Assembly (NCBI GenBank): GCA_035525055.1
Contig: DATLEZ010000133.1
Coordinates: 1 to 64,000 of the forward strand
From: DATEEG01 sp035525055
Lineage (GTDB): Bacteria > Actinomycetota > Acidimicrobiia > Spongiisociales > ZC4RG35
DNA length: 64,000 bases
Direction of reading: 5' to 3'
Part shown: positions 17,816-25,784 of the stretch, piece after piece
Position numbering within the stretch: position 1 is the first letter of the stretch
Layout: the number at the start of each line of letters is the position of its first letter
The notes under the pieces: model-generated
Database searches by the model: none
What the model saw: only the letters and a program-made list of their open reading frames with translations
What the model was told of the DNA's origin: nothing
Made by a program: the position numbers and the translations under genes

Positions 17816-18246
17816 TCCCCCGCCAGTTTGCTCATCATTCTGCGGATTCGCACCGGGACGACGTCGGTAACAGTTGCCAGGACCGATTTGATCATTCCGA
17901 GGAGATCCTGAGGACCATCCCAGTGCTCGACCACAACTTCTTCGCCAGCCCGTTCGATGAGGTGATTCAGCGCAAATGTAACCACAAAGATGTCATCCAG
18001 CAGTCCGACAACCGGTATGAACTCAGGCAGCAAGTCGATCGGGGACAGCACGTAGGCGAAAGACACTCCGAGCAGGATCTTCGATCGACGAGGCACCCTC
18101 GGATCCTTGAGGAGCCTGCCGAGCAACTTGATCAGATTGGGCAACATCAGTGCCGCGTCGACGGCCAACTGGCGAACCTGGATCCCGGCGCCACCCTCGG
18201 GTGGAATTACCTCATCCGGTCGGACTGCCTTCTTGTCCTTGGCCAC
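17812..18246 (-). CDS. DUF1232 (YkvA-like) protein
   Basis: 144 aa. The DUF1232 signature YVLSPIDLLPEFIPVVGLLD (about residues 65-84) is intact, flanked by hydrophobic stretches that probably associate with the membrane. GTG 18246 has AAAGGGG upstream. The family is widespread and of unknown function. It is translationally coupled to the LLM oxidoreductase. Copy B of the dispersed element lies in its upstream gap. Confidence 0.87.
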   Translation of the reverse strand: MAKDKKAVRPDEVIPPEGGAGIQVRQLAVDAALMLPNLIKLLGRLLKDPRVPRRSKILLGVSFAYVLSPIDLLPEFIPVVGLLDDIFVVTFALNHLIERAGEEVVVEHWDGPQDLLGMIKSVLATVTDVVPVRIRRMMSKLAGE

Positions 18247-18326
18247 GTCAATCCCCTTTCTGGGAAAGGATAGGTTCGGCCGGTATTTGCGGGGAGCATT
18301 GGCGAAGGAGTCAGGTTGGCCGCTTC

Positions 18327-18435
18327 GTAATTTGGTGGATGGCTCCCGCTGAATCCGTAATTCGGTCTGAGGGTCCCGGAAACCGGGAGCGAGGCGCCAG
18401 GTTTCGTCTGATCCGGGACTGGTGCGCCAAATTTG
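18327..18435 (-). repeat. dispersed ~105-bp element, copy B
   Basis: About 109 bp starting three bases after the ROK kinase stop codon. Blocks shared with copy C: AATTTGG, GGCTCCCGCTGAAT, CGTAATTCGGTCTGAG, AAACCGGGAG, GCGCCAGGTTTCGTCTGA (394-411) and TCCGGGAC. Ends are AATTTGG and CCAAATT, a 7-bp terminal inverted repeat. On the minus strand CCCGG-TTT-CCGGG forms a tight hairpin in the middle. Confidence 0.85.
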
Positions 18436-18438
18436 CGT

Positions 18439-19371
18439 CTAGCGGAGCTGCAAGGTCTCCCTGGCCAGGAGGGCCGCCCCGATGGCGCCGGCCCGGGGGC
18501 CGCATTGAGCCACTTCGATCCGGATCGGTCGCCGATGTGAAGAACCTTCCACCGACCGCACCGCTTCCTCCCGCGCGGTGTCAATGAGCAACTCTCCGAC
18601 CGCAACCGCGGTGCCACCCACGACAATCAACTCGGGATCGAGGATCGCCACCAGATTGGCCACACCCCGACCGAGCCAGCGGCCGGCCTCGATCACGGCA
18701 TCCCTGGCCCCCACATCGCCTGAGGCGGCGGCTAAACCGAGAAAGCTGCCGTTCGGTTCGGCGCCACCAACGATCGAGGCGAGGATCCCCCGCGGGTCAA
18801 TTCTCATTAACCGGCGGGCCTCCTCTCCGAAGCGACGACCCGAGACCAGCGTCTCCCAGCATCCCCGGCGGCCGCACTCACAGGGATCACCGTCGGGGAT
18901 CATCGTCATGTGGCCTGCTTCCCCGGCGAATGACTCTCCCCGGTAGACGACGCCGTCGGCGATGACCCCGGCACCTATTCCGGTGCCAAGGGTCATTACG
19001 ACTGCGTTCCTGGATCCCTTGGCCGCTCCCATTCTCAATTCCGCGAGAGCGGCGCAGTTGGCATCGTTGTCGACGACGACCGGTAGGCCCAGCAGTTCTG
19101 CGAGACGCTGACGCAACGCCAGGTTCTCACCACGGACATGGGGACCCCACACGAACACGCCCTCGGGCCAGCGGACCAGACCGGCTATGCCGACCCCGAC
19201 CGACCCGGTTGCCGATTGCCGAAGGGACGCGACCAGGTCTGCCACTCGGCCGATCATCTCCCCGGGCGTCCCGGTAAAAGGAACCTCGTCGTTCTGCTCG
19301 ACGACACCGTCGACTCCGAGGCGAACCGCCTTGATGGAGGTACCACCAATATCGATGCCGATTGAATCCAC
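18439..19371 (-). CDS. ROK-family sugar kinase (glucokinase-like)
   Basis: 310 aa from GTG 19371. The ATP-binding IGIDIGGTSIKA opens the protein, the catalytic Asp lies in VVDNDANC, and the ROK zinc site CECGRRGCWE is complete. These enzymes phosphorylate glucose or related hexoses with ATP; the lack of an N-terminal helix-turn-helix argues against a ROK repressor. With glgP elsewhere in the window this fits glucose and glycogen metabolism. The codons before the GTG translate a TTATGCG word array and are not coding. Its stop is followed within three bases by copy B of the dispersed element. Confidence 0.9.
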   Translation of the reverse strand: MDSIGIDIGGTSIKAVRLGVDGVVEQNDEVPFTGTPGEMIGRVADLVASLRQSATGSVGVGIAGLVRWPEGVFVWGPHVRGENLALRQRLAELLGLPVVVDNDANCAALAELRMGAAKGSRNAVVMTLGTGIGAGVIADGVVYRGESFAGEAGHMTMIPDGDPCECGRRGCWETLVSGRRFGEEARRLMRIDPRGILASIVGGAEPNGSFLGLAAASGDVGARDAVIEAGRWLGRGVANLVAILDPELIVVGGTAVAVGELLIDTAREEAVRSVEGSSHRRPIRIEVAQCGPRAGAIGAALLARETLQLR

Positions 19372-19376
19372 GTTCT

Positions 19377-19427
19377 GCGTTATGCGTTTTGCGTGGTGCG
19401 TCCAGGACACGTTGCATAACGCACCAC
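19377..19427. repeat. TTATGCG / GTGGTGCG word array
   Basis: Left: GCGTTATGCG, TTTTGCG, TGGTGCG. Right: GCATAACGCACCAC (414-427), the complement of the same words in swapped order. It separates the 58-aa gene from the ROK kinase start. The same words occur at 37718-37753 before ilvN. Confidence 0.7.
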
Positions 19428-19432
19428 CTGGA

Positions 19433-19609
19433 TTACTCCACTTCGATTCGGGTGGCCGACGGGCCGTCTTCGGTTTCCTTCCCCACCCGGGCTAGCTCAT
19501 CGACTACTGCTTCGATCGCCTTCAAACCTTCGACGCCGGCCCGCATCAGGTGAAACAAGGCCCGCTTCCCGGCTCTCCGAAGGGCGGCGGCGGTTTCGGA
19601 CTCGCTCAT
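19433..19609 (-). CDS. 58-aa small protein coupled to the ArsA-type ATPase
   Basis: An ATG at 19609 overlaps the ATPase stop as ATGA and opens a 58-codon frame to TAA at 19433-19435. The protein begins MSESETAAALRRAGKRALFH and is predicted almost wholly helical and amphipathic, with the central run LMRAGVEGLKAIEAVVDELA and an acidic tail ending RIEVE. I recognise no family. Tight coupling to the ATPase suggests it is produced with it, perhaps as a partner. Too short for routine ORF cut-offs, so easily missed. Confidence 0.65.
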   Translation of the reverse strand: MSESETAAALRRAGKRALFHLMRAGVEGLKAIEAVVDELARVGKETEDGPSATRIEVE

Positions 19610-20793
19610 GTCCGTTTCTTCTTTCCGCCCTTGGGCTCGAAGGTGACCCGGAGAAGGCCGTCTTCGAGCTTCGCCTTCGTTACTTCCCGGCGTCGCAGAG
19701 TGTCGGGGAGAACGAAAGAACGGCGATAGGGGCCGACCTGCACATACAGCTCGTGACCGTGCCGGAAAACCTCGAGGTCGGCCTTTTCGACAAAGGGGAC
19801 CTTCATCTCCATGATGACCTCGCCGGCGATCTCCTCAACCCGAAACGGACTGTGGGCGACGAAGCCGGTGACAGGATCGACATCGCCATACAACTCGCCG
19901 GCCATGAACCGAAGTCGATCCAGACCCACCATTTCGTCGTCGAAGAGCCGGAGCCGCAACCTGGGGACATCAGCAAAAGCAGCATCAACCGTATCGAGAT
20001 GGCCCTTCTGGATCGTTCGCCAGCGATCGAAGTAGGGGTCCGAGACGATGTCGGGCAAGATCCGGTTCACGACGACCCCGTCGACCCCGTACCCGAACAG
20101 GCCGAGATAGGTAAAGGTGCGTCGCGCCTCGTCGATCACCATCTTCTCGGGATTGACCACCAGTCGGGCCGATGTGACGGATGGATCCGAGAGAAGCTGC
20201 TTGACCTCTTCGATGCCTTCGAAAACTGACTGGGCCGCCTGGAACACGTTGTCCTCCGGGACAGGTAGGTCGGTGAGCCTGGTCAGAAAGGGACGGGCGG
20301 CCTTCATCAGCCTCCGCTCGGCCGGCATCACCCGTTCGAAGTACCACGAGAGCACCTCGGGCAAAGACAGAAGGCGCAGAGTCTCGGCAGTCGGAGCGCA
20401 GTCCACGACCACCACGTCGTAGTTCCCGCTGCGGGCGTGACGGTTGACTTCGAGCAAAGCGAACAACTCGTCCATTCCGGGAAAAACGAGGAACTCTTCC
20501 GCTTCGATCCCGCTGACGCCGCCCCAATCGAAAACCTGCATGATCTGGTCGCGGATTGATCCCCAGTGCCGGTCGAGTTGGGCCTGAGTGTCGATCTGCT
20601 GGCCGACCAGGTTGGTCGTGACGGTGGTCTCCTCGTCGCTGAGTGCGACGGTCAAGGCGTCAGCCAGAGAGTGAGCCGGATCGGTCGATGACACCAGGGT
20701 CCGGTAGCCACGGTCGGCGGCAGCCAGAGCAGTGGCGGCGGCGACGGTTGTCTTGCCGACTCCACCTTTACCGGTGACCAGGATTATCCGCAT
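19606..20793 (-). CDS. ArsA/GET3-family ATPase
   Basis: 395 aa. The deviant Walker A GKGGVGKTT (8-16), STDPAHSLADAL (switch I region) and the DCAPTAETLRLL switch II segment identify the ArsA/Get3 branch of the P-loop ATPases. A single ATPase unit is followed by an ArsA-type HSP20-like C-terminal domain (about 310-390). No arsenite genes are nearby, and bacterial homologues of this type have no firm role; membrane-protein or lipid handling is a guess. It lies 16 nt after an SRPBCC gene and overlaps the 58-aa gene, forming a three-gene operon. Confidence 0.88.
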   Translation of the reverse strand: MRIILVTGKGGVGKTTVAAATALAAADRGYRTLVSSTDPAHSLADALTVALSDEETTVTTNLVGQQIDTQAQLDRHWGSIRDQIMQVFDWGGVSGIEAEEFLVFPGMDELFALLEVNRHARSGNYDVVVVDCAPTAETLRLLSLPEVLSWYFERVMPAERRLMKAARPFLTRLTDLPVPEDNVFQAAQSVFEGIEEVKQLLSDPSVTSARLVVNPEKMVIDEARRTFTYLGLFGYGVDGVVVNRILPDIVSDPYFDRWRTIQKGHLDTVDAAFADVPRLRLRLFDDEMVGLDRLRFMAGELYGDVDPVTGFVAHSPFRVEEIAGEVIMEMKVPFVEKADLEVFRHGHELYVQVGPYRRSFVLPDTLRRREVTKAKLEDGLLRVTFEPKGGKKKRT

Positions 20794-20809
20794 CGGGCCT
20801 CTCTCCGTC

Positions 20810-21256
20810 TCACTGCGAGCCGAGCGATTCGACCCTCTTCCGGAGGCCGCGCAAGGCGGTGCCGACTAGTTGCTTCTCGGCCTGACGACGCAGGAATCCA
20901 GGGATTGTGAAAGAGGGATCAACCTTGAGTCCGTATACGACCTCGGTGCGACCGTCGGCGACCTCGTTGAACACGTAGGAGCCCTCGAGTTCGTTCAAAT
21001 CGGGACCTGGTTCGGCCACCCAGCGCATCGACGACGGTTCGTCGTAGCTGTAGACGAGGGTGTAGGCGATCTCCTTCACCATCACGTCAATCACGAAACG
21101 GGCCCGGTGGGCCCGGCCTTTGTCGTCGGTTTCGAGGACTTCGATCTCCTTGACGCCGTTGGCCCACTCCGTATAACCCGCCAGATCAGCGGCCACGGCG
21201 AACACCTCAGCCGGCGTCGCCTTGATTTCGATGCTTTCGACGGTTCCTTCCGCCAT
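20810..21256 (-). CDS. SRPBCC (START-like) family protein
   Basis: 148 aa from ATG 21256, with AGAGG seven bases upstream. Helix-grip fold of the polyketide cyclase / SRPBCC type: EIKATPAEVFAVAADLAGYT, then alternating strands (ARFVIDVMVKEIAYTLVYSY) and a long C-terminal helix (RRQAEKQLVGTALRGLRKRV). Such proteins bind a lipid or other hydrophobic ligand in a cavity. It is the first gene of the SRPBCC-ArsA-58aa operon. Ligand unknown. Confidence 0.85.
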   Translation of the reverse strand: MAEGTVESIEIKATPAEVFAVAADLAGYTEWANGVKEIEVLETDDKGRAHRARFVIDVMVKEIAYTLVYSYDEPSSMRWVAEPGPDLNELEGSYVFNEVADGRTEVVYGLKVDPSFTIPGFLRRQAEKQLVGTALRGLRKRVESLGSQ

Positions 21257-21424
21257 CACCAATCCTCTTTGCCGCTGTCCAAAGCCCGGTCAAACCCAGG
21301 CCGAGGTTAGCGGCGGGCGAAAGTCTTCTTCCTGGCGTTAGCCAGGTTGGGCTTGGTCTATGGATGTTCACAAGCAGCCAAAGATCAGCGAAGAAGGGGA
21401 TCCACCCGTCATCGGTCCGCCTCG

Positions 21425-21529
21425 GTAATTTGGCGGGTGGCTCCCGCTGAATGCGTAATTCGGTCTGAGAGTCCCAGCGGAAACCGGGAGTGTCGCGCCA
21501 GGTTTCGTCTGATCCGGGACCGGGGCGCT
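21425..21529 (-). repeat. dispersed ~105-bp element, copy C
   Basis: About 105 bp, starting four bases after the stop of the M15 peptidase gene. It matches copy B closely (for example GGCTCCCGCTGAAT at 439-452, CGTAATTCGGTCTGAG at 454-469, CAGGTTTCGTCTGATCCGGG at 499-518). The left end is AATTTGGCGG; the right CCAAATT end has decayed (GCGCTTGCC). It lies upstream of the SRPBCC gene. Confidence 0.85.
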
Positions 21530-21533
21530 TGCC

Positions 21534-22430
21534 CTAACGGCCGTTCGACGAGAAGTGCATCCAGTCCTTGGCGGTGCTCCACCGGCCACCCCATCCCCAT
21601 CCCATCTCATCGAAGGCCCCCACTGCGGCGTCCCCTTCGAAGATCATTCCTGGCCGCACATTGCTGCGGTCCGTATACGCCGAGGCGAGCTCGGGAGCAA
21701 CGACTTCGCCCTTCAGATAGGGGTTGTGAAACGGGTTGATGTCGACCGCCAGTCCGTACGCGTGCATCGACCATCCGCCCGACTGTCCAACTGCGGGGCG
21801 GCACTCGAAGGCGCCGGTGACGTTGCCGTCGCCGGTGGGATGCGCATCCATCTCGTTCTGGTCCTGGACCCGCATCTCTTCGATCGGGAATCGGATCTCC
21901 CACATGCGCCGGAACGCCTCCACAACGCCCTCGGCAAACTCGGCGGCCACCAGCATCTCTCCGGTGTGAGGCAGGCCATCGAAGCCGTAAAAGCTCATTG
22001 TCAGGTAGGTAAGGCCTTCCAGGGTGACGGGACAATCCTCACGCCACGACGAGCGACTGGCGACGTCGACCGGAACTGAACCCGCGGTCCATTCAAAAGC
22101 CTCGCCCGCAGGCGGTGGCAGCAGGTCCGGGCTCGGGAACCGCCGGTTGACCAGTTCGGGAGGCGTTGGCTGGGGAATCCCGAGTCCATCCGGCCGCAGC
22201 TCAAGGAATCGAGTCCCGATCCAGTCAGGGCGAACAGTCCCCGGCTCAGGAGGAACAGTGGTAGTGGCCGGAGCGGCGGTTGTCGTGATTGGGGCGGTAG
22301 TTGTGCTGGTGGTAGGTGGTACGCGGTACGTGGTACGTGTTGAAGCCGTCGAAGTGGCTCCGTCCAAAACGACAGAGCCGGAACAACCGACGAAGACCAA
22401 CCCCAGGCAACCCAGCCGAAGGGCCTTCAC
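21534..22430 (-). CDS. M15-family peptidase lipoprotein (VanY/CwlK type)
   Basis: 298 aa from GTG 22430. A short signal peptide ends in the lipobox FVGC (Cys16), so the protein is probably a lipoprotein. A Thr-rich linker (about residues 25-60) precedes the peptidase. The M15 zinc ligands are His223 and Asp230 (HAYGLAVD) and His292 (DWMHFS). Expected function is cleavage of peptidoglycan stem peptides outside the membrane. Part of the linker (TRTTYRVPPTTST) is encoded by a GTACCAC-type word array, and a complementary array lies just upstream of the start, so a palindrome encloses the start codon. Confidence 0.87.
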   Translation of the reverse strand: MKALRLGCLGLVFVGCSGSVVLDGATSTASTRTTYRVPPTTSTTTAPITTTAAPATTTVPPEPGTVRPDWIGTRFLELRPDGLGIPQPTPPELVNRRFPSPDLLPPPAGEAFEWTAGSVPVDVASRSSWREDCPVTLEGLTYLTMSFYGFDGLPHTGEMLVAAEFAEGVVEAFRRMWEIRFPIEEMRVQDQNEMDAHPTGDGNVTGAFECRPAVGQSGGWSMHAYGLAVDINPFHNPYLKGEVVAPELASAYTDRSNVRPGMIFEGDAAVGAFDEMGWGWGGRWSTAKDWMHFSSNGR

Positions 22431-22491
22431 GAGGTTCGGACGTACCACGTACCACGTACCACGTACCACGCTCTTCACACGTACCACGCTC
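22317..22491. repeat. GTACCAC palindromic array around the M15 start
   Basis: TGGTACG words (22317-22339, inside the M15 coding sequence) face CGTACCA words (22440-22470), followed by two copies of CGTACCACGCTCTTC (the second at 22480-22494). The 100-nt loop holds the start codon, signal peptide and lipobox. Same family as 29222-29288 and 43663-43802. Confidence 0.85.
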
Positions 22492-22494
22492 TTC

Positions 22495-23262
22495 TCACCA
22501 CTCGAACTCCACCGGGCGCCTGGTCGCTCTGAAATACCCCACGTTCTGGCATCTCGTCTTTCCGACTCGCCACGTCGATGCCTGCGGTTGGTGCACATCT
22601 CCGTAAAAGTGGCGAATCGGTTGAAATGCGCGCAGGTATTCAAGAATCGGCTGCGAGCTTCGCTCCCGGCGCCCTGTGATCACATCGGTGCACAACGAGT
22701 CGATCGCCGGCGGCAGGTGCGAACAGAGGACGTCCACCGGTCCGATCGCTTCCAATTTGCGGACCATGTCTTCATCCGTCACTTCCCCGGCTCCGGCCAT
22801 CGGAGTGGCGATGCCGCCGCCCACGAAGCCAAAGCGAAGCCCGCCGATCTCGGCAACCTCCCCGTCCACGAATCGCATGGTTGAGGGCAATGACTCCTTG
22901 AGGAGTGAAGGGTTGTCGACGTTTCCGTATGTGCAGAAACCAACCGCCGATGACAATGCTTCTCGGCAGCGTGCGTATTCGGCCACCACTGCCTCGTCGA
23001 TGGCGGCCCGGACCGCATCTCGCCTCTCACCAACGATCTCAGTCCAGGCCCGCCGCATCGCGGCGTAGTCACCGGCGGCCCGGTGGCCGGCCACGGCGAC
23101 ACCGAACTCGCGTCCGAGAACGTCGGCAATGATGCCCTCGCGGGTCCGGTAGTCGAGAAGGTTGATGAGATCGCCCAGAATCAAGACGATCTCTCCGCGG
23201 CTGACCACCTCCTCGAGCGCGTCGAAGGCACCATGGACGTCGGAGACGACGAACAATTTCAA
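22495..23262 (-). CDS. metallophosphoesterase
   Basis: 255 aa calcineurin-like phosphoesterase. The five metal-binding blocks are visible: SDVHG (7-11), GDLIN, GNVDN, CSHLPP and GDVHQ. The substrate is unknown. The TTG start overlaps the stop of the upstream membrane gene (TTGA) with no Shine-Dalgarno, so translation probably relies on coupling. Its 3' end abuts the GTACCAC array that precedes the M15 gene. Confidence 0.88.
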   Translation of the reverse strand: MKLFVVSDVHGAFDALEEVVSRGEIVLILGDLINLLDYRTREGIIADVLGREFGVAVAGHRAAGDYAAMRRAWTEIVGERRDAVRAAIDEAVVAEYARCREALSSAVGFCTYGNVDNPSLLKESLPSTMRFVDGEVAEIGGLRFGFVGGGIATPMAGAGEVTDEDMVRKLEAIGPVDVLCSHLPPAIDSLCTDVITGRRERSSQPILEYLRAFQPIRHFYGDVHQPQASTWRVGKTRCQNVGYFRATRRPVEFEW

Positions 23263-23600
23263 CTGTGATCGGTGCCGGTCGACGGGACACCGCTCTCCGC
23301 CGCGGTGCCCGATCGGGCCCTGTCGACCCAGCCCACATAGATGACCATGGCCGACGCCCCTACAACTGCGAGAACCAGGCCTACCGGCCAGGAGAGATCG
23401 AACGGAGAAAACTCAGCCGACATCCCGGCTATGCCGAAACCTACGAGGCCGGCAATCACTCGCCGACCGGGTTTTCCGAGCCCCTCCTCGGGGTCGAAGC
23501 GCTTCCAATCGCTCACGTTGCCACCGAGGTATGTCGCGAAGATCCATGCGATCAGCAGCACAACGCCCGCGGCGAGAACGATGGCGTAGACCTTGATCAT
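23259..23600 (-). CDS. small membrane protein
   Basis: 113 aa with three hydrophobic helices (about 4-25, 48-62 and 70-88) and a hydrophilic C-terminal tail. A cytoplasmic loop (SDWKRFDPEEGLGKPGRRV) lies between helices one and two. No recognised family. Stop overlaps the phosphoesterase start. The upstream gap 23601-23758 contains the palindrome ACCCACAGGTGGGT (23612-23625) close to the start and a single AGGTTTGA word, otherwise nothing. Confidence 0.7.
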   Translation of the reverse strand: MIKVYAIVLAAGVVLLIAWIFATYLGGNVSDWKRFDPEEGLGKPGRRVIAGLVGFGIAGMSAEFSPFDLSWPVGLVLAVVGASAMVIYVGWVDRARSGTAAESGVPSTGTDHS

Positions 23601-23758
23601 CGTTAAAGGCTACCCACAGGTGGGTGTGAACTTCGAGGTTTGAAGGCTGACCAGACGAACCGGCCCGGCCCCAACGATCCACCTGCCGCTGGAGTTCGCG
23701 CACCCCCCTCGATCGCCCAAAGCGGCGATCGGTCTGATCGCAAGCAGGGGACAGCGCT

Positions 23759-25426
23759 TTAGTGGGTCACTGCGCCTCGTTCGGCTGAGCCGACCAGGCG
23801 GGCGTACTTGGCGAGGGCGCCGGTCGGATAACGGGGCGGATGCGGTTTCCAGCCGGACTCCCTCTTGGCCAACGTTTCGTCGTCGACCAGCACATCGAGA
23901 GTGCGAGCGGGGAGATCGACCCGAATCAGATCTCCCTCTTCCACCAGTCCGAGCGGTCCTCCGGCCTCCGATTCCGGTGACACATGGCCGATGCAGAGAC
24001 CTGTCGTCCCTCCGGAGAAGCGACCGTCGGTGACGAGAAGGACCTCCTTGCCGAGACCGGCTCCTTTGATGCCGGCAGTGATCTGGAGCATCTCCCGCAT
24101 CCCGGGGCCACCTTTGGGTCCTTCGGTCCTGATCACCACGACCTGGCCAGACTTGATCTGGCTCTGAAAGAGAGCCTCCAGGGCGCCTTGCTCCCCGTCG
24201 AAGACGCGGGCCGGTCCTTCGAAAACGTCGAGGTCGATGCCGGCCACCTTCACGACCGCACCTCCTGGGGCGAGATTGCCGCGCAGCACGGCGATCCCTC
24301 CTTCGGGTGCCAGCGGAGCCGAAACCGGGCGAATCACGTCCTGCCCTCCGGGGACCGCCACACCGGCGAGGTTCTCAGCCAGGGTTCGACCGGTCAGGGT
24401 CAAGCTGTCGCCATGCAGAAGGCCTTCGTCGAGCAGCGCCCGGAGGACCAACGGGACGCCTCCGATTCGGTCGAGATCGATCATGTGATAGCGCCCAAAG
24501 GGCTTGAGGTCGCCAAGGTGGGGCGTCTTCCGACTGATGCGGTCGAAGTCTTCCAACGCCAGTTCGACCTCGGCTTCCCGGGCGATGGCGAGGAGGTGGA
24601 GAACCGCGTTCGTGGAACCACCGAGTGCCATGACCGTTGTGATTGCGTTCTCGAACGCCGGTCGGGTCATGATCTGGCGCGGACGGATATTGGCCTCGAG
24701 CAGTCTCATCACCGTCTCCCCGCTCAGACGGGCGTACTCGTCGAGACGAGGATCGCCGGCCGAGACCGAAGCTGACCCCGGGAGTGCCATTCCGATCGCC
24801 TCGCCCACCGATGCCATCGTGTTGGCGGTGAACATTCCCGCACACGAGCCGATACCGGGGCACGCGTGCCTTTCGATCTCGGTCAACTCGGCGAGATCGA
24901 TGCTTCCCTTCGAGAACGCGCCGATCCCTTCGAACACATCGACAATCGAGATGTCCTTGCCTCGGTAATGACCGGGCAGGGAGGACCCTCCATACAGAAA
25001 AACGGACGGCAAATTGGTGCGGGCCGCCGCCATGAGCATTCCGGGCAGCGATTTGTCGCAACCCGCGATTGCAACCAGGCCGTCGAAACGCTCGGCGTGC
25101 ATAACCAGTTCGACGGAATCGGCGATGACCTCCCGGCTCACCAGTGAAGCCCTCATTCCCTCGTGGCCCATCGAAATTCCGTCCGAGACAGCGATGGTCG
25201 TAAAGATCAACCCGACGCCCCCGTTGTCGACCACGCCGTGTTTGGCCGCCTCACACAACCTCGCACCCGACAGGTTGCAAGGGGTGACTTCGTTGCCGGC
25301 CGAGACCAAGCCGATCTGCGGCCGCGAGAAGTCATCTTCGGTCAAGCCGACGGCCCGGAGCATCGCCCGGGCCCCGGCCCTGGCCGGTCCTTCGGTCACA
25401 TCCTGGGAATGAATCTTGTTTGGCAT
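23759..25426 (-). CDS. ilvD: dihydroxy-acid dehydratase
   Basis: 555 aa from ATG 25426. It dehydrates 2,3-dihydroxy-3-methylbutanoate (and the methylpentanoate) to the 2-keto acids of the valine and isoleucine pathways. The Fe-S ligands are Cys50 (TPCN), Cys123 (GCDKS) and Cys195 (GSCAGMF). Length is normal. It lies 10 kb from ilvBNC and has its own promoter region. A TACCAT hexamer seven bases before the ATG and the lack of a Shine-Dalgarno hint at a leaderless transcript. Confidence 0.95.
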   Translation of the reverse strand: MPNKIHSQDVTEGPARAGARAMLRAVGLTEDDFSRPQIGLVSAGNEVTPCNLSGARLCEAAKHGVVDNGGVGLIFTTIAVSDGISMGHEGMRASLVSREVIADSVELVMHAERFDGLVAIAGCDKSLPGMLMAAARTNLPSVFLYGGSSLPGHYRGKDISIVDVFEGIGAFSKGSIDLAELTEIERHACPGIGSCAGMFTANTMASVGEAIGMALPGSASVSAGDPRLDEYARLSGETVMRLLEANIRPRQIMTRPAFENAITTVMALGGSTNAVLHLLAIAREAEVELALEDFDRISRKTPHLGDLKPFGRYHMIDLDRIGGVPLVLRALLDEGLLHGDSLTLTGRTLAENLAGVAVPGGQDVIRPVSAPLAPEGGIAVLRGNLAPGGAVVKVAGIDLDVFEGPARVFDGEQGALEALFQSQIKSGQVVVIRTEGPKGGPGMREMLQITAGIKGAGLGKEVLLVTDGRFSGGTTGLCIGHVSPESEAGGPLGLVEEGDLIRVDLPARTLDVLVDDETLAKRESGWKPHPPRYPTGALAKYARLVGSAERGAVTH

Positions 25427-25478
25427 GGGGCGATGGTACCGACGCCGTCCGAAGGGCACCGTCGACAGTCTCGGGGAG

Positions 25479-25753
25479 CGTTATACGTTTTACGTTCCTA
25501 CGTTCCTACGTTCCTACGTTCTACGTTTTACGTTCCTACGTTCTACGTAAGGAACGGATTCCGAGCGACGGACGAACGCCAAGCCGTAAAACCCTGGTTT
25601 TCGCGCGGACGATCGACACCAGAGGGGCAAGACTCCGCGCCAGAACCGGCTTATGCCCTCGACAAATGTGACGATGGCAGCCCGCTACCGGATTCTGACG
25701 TAGAACGTAACACGTAAAACGCTCTTTGGAACGTAAAACGTACGACGTAAAAC
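25479..25753. repeat. large ACGTTTT/ACGTTCCT palindromic array between ilvD and glgP
   Basis: The 358-base gap 25427-25784 between two divergent starts holds a left arm (25479-25550, words ACGTTTT, ACGTTCCT, ACGTTCT) and a complementary right arm (25697-25753, words ACGTAAAACG, ACGTAGAACG), split by about 146 bp of unrelated sequence. The left arm opens with GAGCGTTATACG and a right block closes with ACGCTCTT. A terminator role makes little sense between two starts. Confidence 0.85.
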
Positions 25754-25784
25754 TGCCTTCCGCCTTCCGTCTATCTTTGCGGCC

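Noticed and set aside
15605..21529. Conserved short proteins encoded by the three dispersed elements (peptides with PDQTKPGA... on the minus strand)
   Set aside because: The similarity follows from DNA similarity; frames have no shared start or ribosome-binding site and copy A does not keep the frame.
25479..25753. CRISPR-like array
   Set aside because: Words are 7-10 bp, directly abutting, without unique spacers, and inverted partners are present; no cas genes. The same holds for the other word arrays.
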